Shown: positions 8,738-18,078, counted from the first letter of the stretch. The stretch: 64,000 nt of DNA from Hymenobacter metallilatus (GCF_003944705.1 NZ_RWIS01000018.1:25659-89658), one strand, 5' to 3'. Notes: generated by a model from the letters alone, not told the origin. Translations and numbers: made by a program.

Positions 8738-10351
8738 ATGATGGATTCCGCCGCCAACGCTCGCCTTGCACCCTTAGGCATTTCCCACGCTGCCCAGGTG
8801 CATCTCAACCTCACCCCCGCCGAGCTGGTAGAACACGCCCTGCGCCGGGGCGAAGGCACCCTTACTGATACTGGTGCCCTCATGGCCGATACCGGTCAGT
8901 TTACCGGCCGCTCGCCCAAAGACCGGTTTGTGGTACGCGACGCCAATACTGCCGATTCGGTGTGGTGGGGCGACATCAACATTCCCTTCGACGCTGACAA
9001 GTTTGACCAGCTGCACCAGAAGATGGTACAGTACCTGGCTGATAAGGAAGTGTACGTGCGCGACGCCTACGCCGGCGCCAACCCCAGCTACGAGCTGAAG
9101 CTGCGCGTGGTGAACGAGCTAGCCTGGCACAACCTGTTCTGCTACAACATGTTCCTGCGCCCCGCCGAAGGAGTTGACACTAGCTGGACGCCCGATTTCA
9201 GCATCATCTGCGCCCCCGGCTTCGAGGCCGACCCGGCCGTGGATGGGACCCGTCAGAAGAATTTTGCCATTCTGAACTTCTCGAAGAAGATGATTCTGAT
9301 TGGGGGCACGGGTTACGCCGGCGAGATGAAAAAAGGCATTTTTGGGGTGCTGAACTACCTGCTGCCCCACCAGCACGATACGCTGAGTATGCACTGCTCG
9401 GCCAACGTGGGCCAGGCCGGCGACACGGCCATCTTCTTCGGCCTTTCGGGCACGGGCAAAACGACCCTTTCGGCCGACCCCAACCGGGGCCTGATTGGCG
9501 ACGATGAGCACGGCTGGACCCCCGATGCGGGCATTTTCAACTTTGAGGGCGGCTGCTACGCCAAGGTGATTGACCTGAGCCAGGAGAAGGAGCCCGAAAT
9601 CTGGAATGCCATTAAGTTTGGCTCCATCGTGGAGAACACGCGCTTCGTACCCGGCACCCACACGGTGGACTACGCCAACAAATCGGTAACGGAAAACACC
9701 CGCACGGCCTACCCGATTTCTTACATTCCGAATGCCATTGAGCCCTCGGTAGCCGAGGCGCCCAAGAACATTTTCTTCCTGACGGCCGATGCATTTGGGG
9801 TGCTGCCTCCCATCAGCAAGCTGGATAAGTGCCACGCCATGTACCACTTCATGAGCGGCTACACGGCCAAGGTGGCCGGCACGGAAATGGGCGTAACGGA
9901 GCCACAGACAACTTTCTCGGCCTGCTTCGGGGCGGTGTTCCTGCCCCTGCACCCCACCAAGTATGCCGAAATGCTGGGCAAGAAAATGGAGGAAAATGAG
10001 GTGAACGTGTGGCTGATAAACACCGGCTGGACGGGCGGCTCCTACGGCGTGGGCTCCCGCATGAAGCTGAGCTACACCCGGGCCATGATTACGGCCGCCC
10101 TCAACGGCCAGCTAAATGAGGTGGAGTTTCACCAGCACCCGGTGTTTGGGGTGGAAGTGCCCGCCGCCGTACCCGGCGTACCCACCGACATTCTGGACCC
10201 GCGCAACACCTGGGCTGATAAGGAGGCCTACGACCGTACCGCCGCCGAGCTGGCCGAGAAGTTCGTAGCCAACTTCCAGAAGTACGCTGACTTCGCCAAC
10301 GAGGATATTCTCGCCGGCGCGCCTAAAGTAGCAGTGGCTGCCGGCGTGTAA
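8738..10351 (+). CDS. pckA: Phosphoenolpyruvate carboxykinase (ATP)
   Basis: A 537-residue cytoplasmic enzyme that converts oxaloacetate and ATP to phosphoenolpyruvate, CO2 and ADP, the first committed step of gluconeogenesis. Seen: TGRSPKDRFVVRD near 55-67, the P-loop GLSGTGKTTLSADP near 247-260, the metal-binding GDDEHGWTPDAG just after it, and GWTGGSYGVGSRMKLSYTRA in the C-terminal half. The start is ATG 8738, with ATG 8741 equally possible. Length and motifs match the ATP-dependent class. A strong terminator follows. Confidence 0.97.
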   Translation: MMDSAANARLAPLGISHAAQVHLNLTPAELVEHALRRGEGTLTDTGALMADTGQFTGRSPKDRFVVRDANTADSVWWGDINIPFDADKFDQLHQKMVQYLADKEVYVRDAYAGANPSYELKLRVVNELAWHNLFCYNMFLRPAEGVDTSWTPDFSIICAPGFEADPAVDGTRQKNFAILNFSKKMILIGGTGYAGEMKKGIFGVLNYLLPHQHDTLSMHCSANVGQAGDTAIFFGLSGTGKTTLSADPNRGLIGDDEHGWTPDAGIFNFEGGCYAKVIDLSQEKEPEIWNAIKFGSIVENTRFVPGTHTVDYANKSVTENTRTAYPISYIPNAIEPSVAEAPKNIFFLTADAFGVLPPISKLDKCHAMYHFMSGYTAKVAGTEMGVTEPQTTFSACFGAVFLPLHPTKYAEMLGKKMEENEVNVWLINTGWTGGSYGVGSRMKLSYTRAMITAALNGQLNEVEFHQHPVFGVEVPAAVPGVPTDILDPRNTWADKEAYDRTAAELAEKFVANFQKYADFANEDILAGAPKVAVAAGV

Positions 10352-10378
10352 CGCGCTGTTGCTCTATTTTTGGCATGT

Positions 10379-10412
10379 AAAGGCCCTTCAGTTGCAGCTG
10401 AAGGGCCTTTTT
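10379..10412. terminator. Bidirectional terminator between pckA and a convergent gene
   Basis: AAAGGCCCTTCAG and CTGAAGGGCCTTTTT pair around TTGCAG, with A and T runs on both sides, so it can stop both converging transcripts. Confidence 0.9.
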
Positions 10413-10965
10413 ACTGCTCTTCGTTGCCGATAGGATGGCCAAGCTCGAGCAGTAACTGACGTAGGCCCGCGTACACGGCTACATCCGCCAGGAGTGCTTG
10501 TCCCGAGTCGAGAAGCATCTTCTCGCAGCTGAAACAGATATTCAGTACTCGTACCAGCTTGAGGTCCTGATAAAAAGCAATGGCGTCGCGGTAAACTGGC
10601 CCGCACATCCACCCGGGCGGGTGCTTAAGCGGCAGGTGCAGCAATGTTTCCAGGCGTTGCACCGGAGAGCTGAGGCGAGGTAGCGTGGCCACGGGCGTGG
10701 CGGTGAGATGATAAGCTTCCAGCAAACCAGGGGTAAGCGTTGTCTGGCCAGGCTGAGGGTAGCACCGAAGCCGCTCCAGGTAGGCCCGCCGAGCGGGCAG
10801 TTCGGCGGCAGTTGCTGTAAGCAGTTGCATCCGGCCTTCAACTGCCAGCCGCTGGGCGGCCTGTTGTAGCTGCTCCCACTTCTGCCCCCGCAATAATGAG
10901 AAAGTAGTAATATGCGTGAAATACGGCGGCTGCTGGAACGCCCACCCGGATAGCTCATTGGCCAT
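10411..10965 (-). CDS. Hypothetical protein
   Basis: A 184-residue soluble protein with no signal peptide and no family I recognise. It is rich in Leu and Gln, has an aromatic N-terminal segment (GWAFQQPPYFTHITTF) and a CFSCEKM pair of cysteines near 145-148. The start at 10965 (MANELSGWAF) fits best; an upstream ATG at 11034 would give a cysteine/lysine-rich extension overlapping the neighbour. It lies just downstream of the membrane-protein gene 10985-11362, likely the same transcript. Confidence 0.55.
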   Translation of the reverse strand: MANELSGWAFQQPPYFTHITTFSLLRGQKWEQLQQAAQRLAVEGRMQLLTATAAELPARRAYLERLRCYPQPGQTTLTPGLLEAYHLTATPVATLPRLSSPVQRLETLLHLPLKHPPGWMCGPVYRDAIAFYQDLKLVRVLNICFSCEKMLLDSGQALLADVAVYAGLRQLLLELGHPIGNEEQ

Positions 10966-10984
10966 AGCACTCCAAGGCAGTGGA

Positions 10985-11362
10985 TTATTTGAGCTGCTGC
11001 AGCATTTTTTCAGCTGCTTTTTTATCGAGCGCACTCTTAATTATCAGGCCTACTCCCAGCCCTATAAGGCCATAGTAGAGCACCACATGGTTGGTAAGGT
11101 ACACCAAGCTCAACAAGGAAAGCATTATCCCACCGCCAGCAAACACGCTACCGATGGTCCGCAGCATTCCAGCGGTTTTTAGCTGTTTGCGGGCATCCTC
11201 GGTAGCCAGCAGCCGCTGCAGCTTCTGGTATTTGAGGGCCAGTGGCGCAGCCTGCTCCGGGGCCGCACCTTCCAGCAGCAGCATTTCCTGCACCTGTTGG
11301 CAGCTCTGGCCGATTGTGTACAGATGAATGGCTTGCTTTTGAGCGTATTTCTCCCGGTACAT
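10985..11362 (-). CDS. Hypothetical two-helix membrane protein
   Basis: A 125-residue protein. The N-terminal 60 residues are soluble and helical (YTIGQSCQQVQEMLLLEG), followed by two membrane helices at about 70-87 and 93-108, and a short Lys-rich tail. Family not recognised. It probably heads a two-gene transcript with 10411-10965 and is divergent from the nuclease gene. Confidence 0.6.
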   Translation of the reverse strand: MYREKYAQKQAIHLYTIGQSCQQVQEMLLLEGAAPEQAAPLALKYQKLQRLLATEDARKQLKTAGMLRTIGSVFAGGGIMLSLLSLVYLTNHVVLYYGLIGLGVGLIIKSALDKKAAEKMLQQLK

Positions 11363-11442
11363 GGCAGTGAAAAGGATACGGTGAGGTGGCCGTAAAACTA
11401 GTAAGTTTGTTGTCTCACTTCACCTCCTTCTCTCATTCCTGT

Positions 11443-12225
11443 ATGCGCAAGCGCCTGTTGCCGCTGTTGCTGGCCCTGCTGTCCCCCCTGAGCCTCTGGG
11501 CCTGGGGCGTGGAGGGCCACCGTACCGTCGGAAAAATTGCGGAACACCACCTCTCCCGTCACGCCCGCCGTGAGGTAAAGAAACTGTTGGGCTCCGAGAC
11601 GCTGACCATGGTCAGCACCTGGCCTGATGAAATCCGCTACTATCCGGAGTTCAAGGATACGGCTCCCTGGCACTACGTGAACACGCCCTCCGGCCTGGGC
11701 CACGATGCCTACCTGCAAGCGGTAAAAACCCAGACCACCGCCAACGCCTACTCGGCCCTGGAAACCCAGCTGCGCATCCTCGGCGACGAAAGCAAGCCCC
11801 AGGCCGAGCGTGCGGCGGCTCTCAAGTTTGTGGTGCACTTGGTGGGGGATATTCATCAGCCCATGCACACGGGCCATGCCGAAGACAAAGGCGGCAACGA
11901 CATCAAGCTCAAATACCGTGGCAAAGACACCAACCTGCACAGCCTCTGGGATAGTGGCCTGATTGAGTACCAGGGCCTCTCCTACACCGAAATGGCCTGC
12001 CAGTACGACCGGAAGCTCCGGCACGGCCAGGTACACAAGCTCCAGACCACCGCTCCGGAAGAGTGGCTGTGGGAGTCGTACACTTCCAGCGAGAAGCTTT
12101 ACCAGGAGACTCCCATGGGCACCGACGTTGACTATACATACTACCCCGCTCACGCTGAGCTGATGAAGCAGCGCATTGTGGAGGCCGGCATCCGGCTGGC
12201 CGGGCTGCTTAACGACGTGCTATAG
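11443..12225 (+). CDS. Secreted S1/P1-type zinc nuclease
   Basis: A 260-residue exported phosphodiesterase of the S1/P1 family, which cleaves single-stranded nucleic acids using three zinc ions. A signal peptide (MRKRLLPLLLALLSPLSLWA) leads directly to WGVEGHRTVGKIAEHHLS; in this family the mature N-terminal Trp is itself a zinc ligand. Further ligands are visible in STWPDEIR, the HYVNTPSG segment, and HLVGDIHQPMHTGHAEDKGG. The ATG at 11443 is chosen because it starts the signal peptide. Likely periplasmic or extracellular, for nucleic-acid scavenging. Confidence 0.92.
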   Translation: MRKRLLPLLLALLSPLSLWAWGVEGHRTVGKIAEHHLSRHARREVKKLLGSETLTMVSTWPDEIRYYPEFKDTAPWHYVNTPSGLGHDAYLQAVKTQTTANAYSALETQLRILGDESKPQAERAAALKFVVHLVGDIHQPMHTGHAEDKGGNDIKLKYRGKDTNLHSLWDSGLIEYQGLSYTEMACQYDRKLRHGQVHKLQTTAPEEWLWESYTSSEKLYQETPMGTDVDYTYYPAHAELMKQRIVEAGIRLAGLLNDVL

Positions 12226-12252
12226 GCACATTGCACGGCCTCCTGACGCACA

Positions 12253-12290
12253 AAAATGCCCCGCTGCCGGTCTGGCAACGGGGCATTTTA
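12253..12290. terminator. Terminator after the S1/P1 nuclease
   Basis: AAAATGCCCCG and CGGGGCATTTTA form a stem around a loop. It sits between convergent genes and may serve both. Confidence 0.85.
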
Positions 12291-12319
12291 GCTTGGAAAG
12301 GAAGCGGTAAAGGCGCGGC

Positions 12320-13387
12320 TTAATTATCGTGGAAGGCAAGGCTACTGATTTCCTTTTGGTCGTTGCCGGTACTGGTTTTGCCTTTGGTGCCTAGCCAGGC
12401 CGCCAAGGCCACCCCGGCCCCTACCAGTAAGGCCGTGCGCAGCGTTGGGGTGCCAGCCGTTACAGCTTCGGTATAGTAGCTGGTTTCGCGGGTGCTACCG
12501 GGGTAGTTGCCCCTTTCCTGCAGCTGGCCCATGGGCTTGTCGAGGGCGTTGTGTTGCAGGGGGCGCGGGGCGTACTCGGCTTTTTCCTGCTTGGCAAAGG
12601 CCTTTTCCATGAACTTATCGAGCAGCGTAGGCGTCCAGTGCTCCATGCCAATCAGGGCTTTACCGCCGCCGCCGACCACCACGGCCCGTTCGGGGGTAGT
12701 GCAGCAGTGCAGAATGGCCCGGGCCACGGTTTCGGGCGCGTAGGCCGGCGGCGCATGCTGGGCCTCCCGCTCCATATAGTTTTTGGCGTGCACCGGGTAC
12801 GGCGTGTCAATGGCCGAGGGCTGAATGAGCGTAACGGCAACGGGCGCTCCGTCCATTTCCAGCTCCATGCGCAGGCCATCAGTAAATCCCTTCACGGCGT
12901 GCTTGCTGGCCGAGTAGATGGATTGCAGAATGGCCGTTACGTCGGACAGGATGCTGCCTACGTTGATGATGGCCCCACCCTTCGGTTTCAGATGCTTGCT
13001 GGCTTCCAGGGAGCCATGGACCAGCCCCCAGAAGTTCACCTCAAACAGCTGGCGCATATCTTCCACCGGAATCTGCTCCAGCTTGCCGTAGATGGATACG
13101 CCGGCGTTGTTAATCCAGGTGTCGAAGCCCCCGAACTTGCTGATGGCCTGCTGAGCCAGCCGCTGCACCTCCTCGGGGCGGCTCACGTCGGTTACCACGT
13201 AGGTGGCCGTGCCACCGGCCTGGTTGATTTCCTCCGCCAGCTGTTGCAATGCATCCTCACTACGGGCTGCCAGCACCAGCTTGGCTCCTTTAGCGGCGGC
13301 CATCCGGGCCATTACCAGCCCAATGCCGGAGGAAGCTCCGGTGATGACAATAACTTGGTCTTTGAGTTTTTTGAGTGTAATAGCCAT
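12320..13387 (-). CDS. SDR-family oxidoreductase with C-terminal membrane anchor
   Basis: A 355-residue classical-type short-chain dehydrogenase/reductase. NAD(P)-binding TGASSGIG lies near 17-24, the structural NNAG motif at 92-95, and the catalytic tetrad residues follow in NVGSILS and YSASKHAVKG. The C-terminal 100 residues are not part of the SDR fold and include a hydrophobic helix (TLRTALLVGAGVALAAWLG), which may tether the enzyme to the membrane. The substrate cannot be told from the sequence. It is a single-gene unit ending at the shared terminator. Confidence 0.9.
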   Translation of the reverse strand: MAITLKKLKDQVIVITGASSGIGLVMARMAAAKGAKLVLAARSEDALQQLAEEINQAGGTATYVVTDVSRPEEVQRLAQQAISKFGGFDTWINNAGVSIYGKLEQIPVEDMRQLFEVNFWGLVHGSLEASKHLKPKGGAIINVGSILSDVTAILQSIYSASKHAVKGFTDGLRMELEMDGAPVAVTLIQPSAIDTPYPVHAKNYMEREAQHAPPAYAPETVARAILHCCTTPERAVVVGGGGKALIGMEHWTPTLLDKFMEKAFAKQEKAEYAPRPLQHNALDKPMGQLQERGNYPGSTRETSYYTEAVTAGTPTLRTALLVGAGVALAAWLGTKGKTSTGNDQKEISSLAFHDN

Positions 13388-13499
13388 AGCACGTGAGTAA
13401 AAAAATGAGTGAAGCAGGCCGTGTAGCGCTTCCCTGTTAGTACGGGCGTACTGTTGGGTTGTTATTCTTGAGCTTGCCGATTCGCCCTACCTTTGGCCC

Positions 13500-14207
13500 A
13501 TGCCCCACACCTTTTTTGCCCCCGACCTGACTGCTGCGCTCAGCTACACCCTGCCCGAAGAGGAAAGCAAGCACGCCGTGCGGGTGCTGCGCCTGGCCGC
13601 CGGCGACGCCGTGGTGCTGGTAAACGGGCAGGGCGGCGTGTACGCCGCCGAAGTAGCCGACCCCAACCCCAAGCGCTGCCAGCTGCGCATCGTGGAGGCC
13701 CGACTGGCTGCGCGCCGCGCCTACACTGTACATCTGGCCGTGGCCCCCACCAAAAACCTCGACCGGATGGAGTGGCTGGTAGAAAAAGCCACCGAAATCG
13801 GGGTTGATACCATCACGTTTCTGCGCTGTGCCCGCTCCGAGCGGCGGGAACTGAAGCTGGACCGCCTGGAAAAAATAGCCATCAGCGCCCTCAAGCAGTC
13901 GGGGCAGGCGTGGCTGCCCCAGCTCACGGAGCTGACGGATTTCAGCCGGTTCCTGCCCACCGTAACCCCGGAAACCACTTTCATTGCCCACCTGGAGGAC
14001 GGTGAGCGGACCCCGCTGGCGCGGGTGGCGGCCCTGGGCAGCGGCTGCTGCGTACTCATCGGGCCCGAAGGGGACTTCACTCCCCCGGAAATTGCGGCGG
14101 CCTTTGGCCAGGGCATCCGGCCGGTTACGCTGGGAGCCTCCCGCCTGCGCACCGAAACCGCCGCTCTGGCGGCTGTGCACACGGTACACGTGGCGCGGGA
14201 GTTGTAA
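13500..14207 (+). CDS. rsmE: 16S rRNA (uracil-1498-N3)-methyltransferase
   Basis: A 235-residue SPOUT-superfamily enzyme that methylates N3 of U1498 in 16S rRNA using S-adenosylmethionine. It begins with the RNA-binding PUA-like part (MPHTFFAPD and ESKHAVRVLRL). The catalytic domain has KNLDRMEWLVEKATEIGV, the SAM-binding knot loop IGPEGDFTPPEI near 186-197, and LGASRLRTETAA near 209-220. Length matches the family. The DUF4159 gene follows after 54 nt on the same strand. Confidence 0.95.
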   Translation: MPHTFFAPDLTAALSYTLPEEESKHAVRVLRLAAGDAVVLVNGQGGVYAAEVADPNPKRCQLRIVEARLAARRAYTVHLAVAPTKNLDRMEWLVEKATEIGVDTITFLRCARSERRELKLDRLEKIAISALKQSGQAWLPQLTELTDFSRFLPTVTPETTFIAHLEDGERTPLARVAALGSGCCVLIGPEGDFTPPEIAAAFGQGIRPVTLGASRLRTETAALAAVHTVHVAREL

Positions 14208-14261
14208 CCCAGTGAACGACTTCGCCCTGTGCTGCCGTTATTGTTGTTAGTTTTTACTCCG

Positions 14262-14924
14262 ATGATGAAAAAGCTGCTCCTACTCGTTGCGTTGCTGCTG
14301 CCGCTGCTGGCGGCGGCCCCGGCCCCCAGCTTCCGCATTGCCAAGCTGCATTACGGTGGCGGCGGCGACTGGTACGCCAACAAAACCAGCCTGCCCAACC
14401 TCATCCGGTTCTGCAACCAGACCCTGCGCACCAACATCGACCTCGAGGAGGCTACCGTGGAGCTGGATTCGCCGGAGCTGCTCACCTATCCCTTCGTGCA
14501 CATGACGGGCCACGGCAACGTGACGTTTACGGATGCCGAAGCCCGCAACCTACGCCGCTACCTTATTGGCGGAGGCTTCCTGCACATTGATGACAACTAC
14601 GGGCTCGATAAATTTATCCGGCCGGAAATGAAGAAAGTGTTTCCGGAGCTGGACTTCGTGGAGCTGCCCTTCACCCACCCTATCTATCACCAGAAATTTC
14701 AGTTTCCCGGAGGCCTGCCCAAGGTACACGAGCACGACGGCAAGCGCCCCCAGGGCTTTGGGTTGCTGCATAAGGGCCGGCTGGTGTGCTTCTACAGCTA
14801 CGAGTGCGACCTGGGCAACGGCTGGGAGGACCTGGGTACCTACCCCGAGGATAAGCCGGCCACGCATGAGGCTGCGTTGAAGATGGGCGCCAATTTAGTG
14901 TGCTACGCGCTGACGCAGGAGTAG
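14262..14924 (+). CDS. DUF4159 domain-containing exported protein
   Basis: A 220-residue protein with a cleavable signal peptide (KKLLLLVALLLPLLAAAPA) followed by one DUF4159 domain. Typical features are KLHYGGGGDWYANKTSLPNL, the HMTGHGNVTFTDAE segment, GGGFLHIDDNYG and ELPFTHPIYH. The family folds like a glutamine-amidotransferase-type domain; its biochemical role is unknown. It is widespread in Bacteroidota, often near rsmE as here. The ATG at 14262 is the natural start of the signal peptide. Confidence 0.88.
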   Translation: MMKKLLLLVALLLPLLAAAPAPSFRIAKLHYGGGGDWYANKTSLPNLIRFCNQTLRTNIDLEEATVELDSPELLTYPFVHMTGHGNVTFTDAEARNLRRYLIGGGFLHIDDNYGLDKFIRPEMKKVFPELDFVELPFTHPIYHQKFQFPGGLPKVHEHDGKRPQGFGLLHKGRLVCFYSYECDLGNGWEDLGTYPEDKPATHEAALKMGANLVCYALTQE

Positions 14925-15048
14925 TAATGAAAGGAATAGGTAACAGGTGAATGGGAAGAGGCAAGGCCTGTTTTACCCTCCCCGGCGGGACAGTATACCG
15001 CCAGAGACGCTTTGCCAGTATCTATCCACTTTTCACCTCGTTGCCCTC

Positions 15049-15573
15049 TTAAAACCGGCGCTGCAGAATTTCTCCCAGCAGGAAAGCGGTGCGCAGGGTG
15101 CCGGGGTTTCTTAGCAGTTCGCCCAAAGGCGGGCGCGCCTCCGGGGTAGCGCCGGGCTGACGGCTCCAATAGTCATCGGGGTTGGGCTGGTTGGCGGCCC
15201 GGGGCAGCGTGGCGGCCCGGCGTACGGCCCGGCGCGGCGCTTCCAGCAAGTGGGGCGCGGCCGACCGTTCCAGGGACCGGGCCGGGGCTTCGGTTTTCTC
15301 CAGGCTGCGAGGCCGGGGAGCGGCTTCGGCCGGCAGCGGCCGCCCGCCCATGGTGGTGGCTGGCGGCACTGGCCGGGCCGCGGGCTGGTTTTGCGTCTGA
15401 AATTGCTTGAGCAATTCGTCGAAGCTCCCGGCGGGTAGGGCCGCGGGCCGTCCGGTAGTACGGGGCCGCTCCCGCTGCTCGCGGGCAGTGGTGGTTCGGG
15501 CTTTCTGCACCATTCGCCAGATAAATACGGCCAGACCAATCAGGATCCAGGCCAGTGCTTTCAGTTCAGCCAT
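15049..15573 (-). CDS. Single-pass membrane protein with disordered Pro/Arg-rich tail
   Basis: A 174-residue protein with one N-terminal membrane helix (ELKALAWILIGLAVFIW). A long Pro/Ala/Arg-rich, probably disordered, cytoplasmic region follows, ending in a short conserved-looking helix (NPGTLRTAFLLGEILQRRF). The last helix pattern is typical of small Bacteroidota proteins of unknown role. ATG 15573 places the helix at the very N-terminus. It may be cotranscribed with the upstream acyltransferase gene. Confidence 0.6.
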   Translation of the reverse strand: MAELKALAWILIGLAVFIWRMVQKARTTTAREQRERPRTTGRPAALPAGSFDELLKQFQTQNQPAARPVPPATTMGGRPLPAEAAPRPRSLEKTEAPARSLERSAAPHLLEAPRRAVRRAATLPRAANQPNPDDYWSRQPGATPEARPPLGELLRNPGTLRTAFLLGEILQRRF

Positions 15574-15659
15574 TGTGTGCAGAAGAAAAGAAGACCAGAG
15601 GAACACAGTGCCGCAGCCGGAGCCACGGCCCACCGGCGCGGACCCTGCCAAACCGATGG

Positions 15660-16229
15660 TTAACGTACGCCTTTTTCGGGAAAGCGCCCTTTCTTAGTTC
15701 GGTAGAAAGCCTTGATTTCCTCCAGGTCCTTCTCATAGTCGCCGGTGGGCCAGAAGGCCGGACCGACGCCGGCTTCTTTCTTCTCGTAGTCCAGGTAGCC
15801 CAGCAGAATGGGTACCCCTGCCCCGAGCGCCGCATGATAGAAGCCTTTACGCCATTTAGGCTGGTACGAGCGGGTGCCTTCGGGCGTGATGAGAATCACC
15901 AGCTCCTCCCGCTCGTTGAACAGCTGTACCATACCGTCAACGAGGCTGTTGTTTTTGCTGCGGTCCACGGCCAGCCCGCCCAGGCTGCGCACCAGGCCGC
16001 CCAGGATGGGCAGGGTGGTCCACTCCTTTTTGATGGTGAGCTTTACATCCACGTCCATCAGGAAAAAAGCCGCCCGCGCAAACATAAAGTCCCAGTTGCT
16101 GGTGTGGGGGGCGGCAATCATCATGCTTTTCTTGATACCGGGTGGTACCTGGGAGCCCAGGCGCCACCCTGTTATCCAGAACCAGAATTTAGAGAACAGG
16201 TACCAGAAGGTAGAAGTCTTTCGAGCCAT
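15660..16229 (-). CDS. PlsC-like 1-acyl-glycerol-3-phosphate acyltransferase family
   Basis: A 189-residue membrane-associated acyltransferase. The family HX4D catalytic box is seen as HTSNWD near 49-54, and the substrate-binding ITPEGTRS near 113-120 matches the PEGTR block. Short length and lack of extra domains fit the small glycerophosphate acyltransferase subfamily common in Bacteroidota. The acyl acceptor (lysophosphatidate or an amino lipid) cannot be decided here. ATG 16229 begins the hydrophobic N-terminus (ARKTSTFWYLFSKFWFWI). Confidence 0.85.
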   Translation of the reverse strand: MARKTSTFWYLFSKFWFWITGWRLGSQVPPGIKKSMMIAAPHTSNWDFMFARAAFFLMDVDVKLTIKKEWTTLPILGGLVRSLGGLAVDRSKNNSLVDGMVQLFNEREELVILITPEGTRSYQPKWRKGFYHAALGAGVPILLGYLDYEKKEAGVGPAFWPTGDYEKDLEEIKAFYRTKKGRFPEKGVR

Positions 16230-16307
16230 ACGTGTGCGGAAGCAGTAGCCGGGTGGGTGCAAGGGCTACCAGAAGTCAAAGCTAGAGAAATGCCGCGGAA
16301 GCCCCTA

Positions 16308-17126
16308 CTACAGCTGCAGTAAAGCGCGGAGCTCAGGGGCCCGGCCTAGGGTGTAGTGGTAGCCAACCTCAAACAATTCCGCGGCCCGCCGGAAGCTTAA
16401 AGTACGATACTGACACAGCTCGGGCGGTTCCAGCAGCAGGTGGCAAAGACGCTTACTCAGCACCGTGTTGCCCCCAATAGCCAGGTTGAATGTGCGCTCA
16501 ATTAAAGCCCGCATGTTCGGTACCTGCGCTTCGGGGTTGGGGGGGTTGCAATGCACGCCTACCACCCGCAGCCCGGGCGGGGCTGCCTGCAGCAGGCACT
16601 CTACCGGCAAATTGTTCAGCAGTCCGCCGTCTACCAGCTGCCGCCCCTGGTATTCTACCGGCCGGTACAGGATGGGCACGGCCGCCGACGCCAGTAGCGG
16701 CGGCAGCAGGGGGCCTGTGGTAAACGACACCGAACTACCCGCCAGCAAATCGGTGGCAATAAGTATAAGAGGCAGACGCAGCTGCTCAAAGGTGCAGCCT
16801 ACCCCCAGATATTCCTCCAACAGGGTCCCGACGGCATCCATGTGCAGCAGGCCGTGGCGGCTTAGGGCAATATGGGTGATGCGGGAAATCCGCAGCTCCA
16901 GCAATAGCCGCAGCACTTCCCGGGGGGGCATACCGGCCGCATACAGCGCCCCTACGATGCCCCCGGACGATACCCCTGACAAGCAGGCTACGGGCAGTTG
17001 CAGCTCATCCAGTGCCGCCAGCACCCCCAAATGAGCAATACCCCGCGCCCCCCCACCCGATAAGGCCAGCCCGAGTGCGTTGCTGGCAGCGGGTTGCTGA
17101 TTGCTGATTGCAGGCTGCTGAGTCAC
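16308..17126 (-). CDS. Patatin-like phospholipase
   Basis: A 272-residue serine lipid acyl hydrolase. It has the oxyanion loop SGGGARGIAHLG near 24-35, the nucleophile elbow GVSSG (catalytic Ser) near 56-60, and the catalytic Asp in VDGGLLNNLPVE near 168-179. There is no signal peptide, so it probably acts on the cytoplasmic face of the membrane. The first 15 residues (QQPAISNQQPAASN) are encoded by a GCTGATTGCTGATTG-type repeat and look like repeat-derived extension. An in-frame start closer to ALGLALSGGG is possible. Confidence 0.9.
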   Translation of the reverse strand: MTQQPAISNQQPAASNALGLALSGGGARGIAHLGVLAALDELQLPVACLSGVSSGGIVGALYAAGMPPREVLRLLLELRISRITHIALSRHGLLHMDAVGTLLEEYLGVGCTFEQLRLPLILIATDLLAGSSVSFTTGPLLPPLLASAAVPILYRPVEYQGRQLVDGGLLNNLPVECLLQAAPPGLRVVGVHCNPPNPEAQVPNMRALIERTFNLAIGGNTVLSKRLCHLLLEPPELCQYRTLSFRRAAELFEVGYHYTLGRAPELRALLQL

Positions 17127-17130
17127 GGAA
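17087..17130. repeat. GTTGCTGATTGCTGATTG-type repeat at the patatin start
   Basis: Short tandem words (GGGTTGCTGATTGCTGATTGC) overlap the first codons of the patatin gene. They are similar in style to the repeats near 20-57 and 1820-1896. Confidence 0.5.
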
Positions 17131-17173
17131 CTGATGGGCTACAATTGACAATAAACCAAAAACCAGCAACTAT

Positions 17174-18022
17174 TTACAGCTCGTTCAATCGGAAACGCTC
17201 CGCTACCCGAATGCCCTTTTCGGTGTCCTGTACGGTAATGCACTCCGTCTGGGCATCGTGCTCCAGCACCAGCACCCAGTTTTCGGCGGCGGCACGGCGC
17301 AGCAGGACTTCTTTTTCCTGCATCGTCACCAGAGGGCGCATATCATAGCCCATTACGTACGGCAGGGGAACGTGGGCGGCACTCGGAATCAGGTCGGCCA
17401 CAAAAGCCAGCGTCCGGCCTTTGTAGGGCAGCACCGGCAGCATCATTTTCTCGGTGTGCCCATCTACCAGCACAATCTCCTGCAAGCCGAGCAGGGCGGC
17501 GGGCACGCTGCCCTCCGCCGTAATAAACTGCAGCTGCCCGCTCTCCTGAATAGGCCGGATGTTTTCCTGCAAGAAACTGGCCTTCTCGCGCGGGTTGGGC
17601 GTCAGGGCCCAGTCCCAGTGCGTCTGGTTGCTCCAGTAGGTAGCGTTGGGGAAGGCCAGTTGCAGCTTATCGTCGGGGGTACGCACCACGGCTCCGCCCA
17701 CGTGGTCGAAGTGAAGGTGGGTCAGGAACACGTCGGTTATATCCGCGGAAGTGAAGCCGTGCTGCCGCAACGAATTCTCCAGCGTATCGTCGCCGTGCAG
17801 GTAAAAGTGGCCCCGGAACTTCTCGTCCTGCTTGCTGCCGATGCCGGTATCCACCAGCGTCAGGCGGCCCGCGTCTTCAATCAGCAAACAGCGCAACGCC
17901 CATGTGCACATGTTGTTGGCATCGGCAGGCACCAGCTTTTGCCACATGCTCTTGGGCACCACGCCAAACATGGCACCGCCATCCAGCTTAAACAGGCCAG
18001 TATCGAGGGTATGAACGGTCAT
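17174..18022 (-). CDS. MBL-fold metallo-hydrolase
   Basis: A 282-residue metallo-beta-lactamase-fold protein. Metal-binding THLHFDHVGG is at about 111-120. The other expected ligands are the His in VDGHTEKM and an Asp in AFVADLIPSAAH. An N-terminal GAMFGVVPKSMWQ segment resembles the lactonase/AttM-like group, so a lactone or ester substrate is possible but unproven. No signal peptide. Flanked by inverted AATTAAAAATTGAGAATG-type sequences at 18029-18055 and 18118-18141. Confidence 0.85.
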   Translation of the reverse strand: MTVHTLDTGLFKLDGGAMFGVVPKSMWQKLVPADANNMCTWALRCLLIEDAGRLTLVDTGIGSKQDEKFRGHFYLHGDDTLENSLRQHGFTSADITDVFLTHLHFDHVGGAVVRTPDDKLQLAFPNATYWSNQTHWDWALTPNPREKASFLQENIRPIQESGQLQFITAEGSVPAALLGLQEIVLVDGHTEKMMLPVLPYKGRTLAFVADLIPSAAHVPLPYVMGYDMRPLVTMQEKEVLLRRAAAENWVLVLEHDAQTECITVQDTEKGIRVAERFRLNEL

Positions 18023-18078
18023 GTCTTGTTAATTAAAAATTGAGAATGAAAAATGAGTAGTAAGAGCTCTGAGCAAAA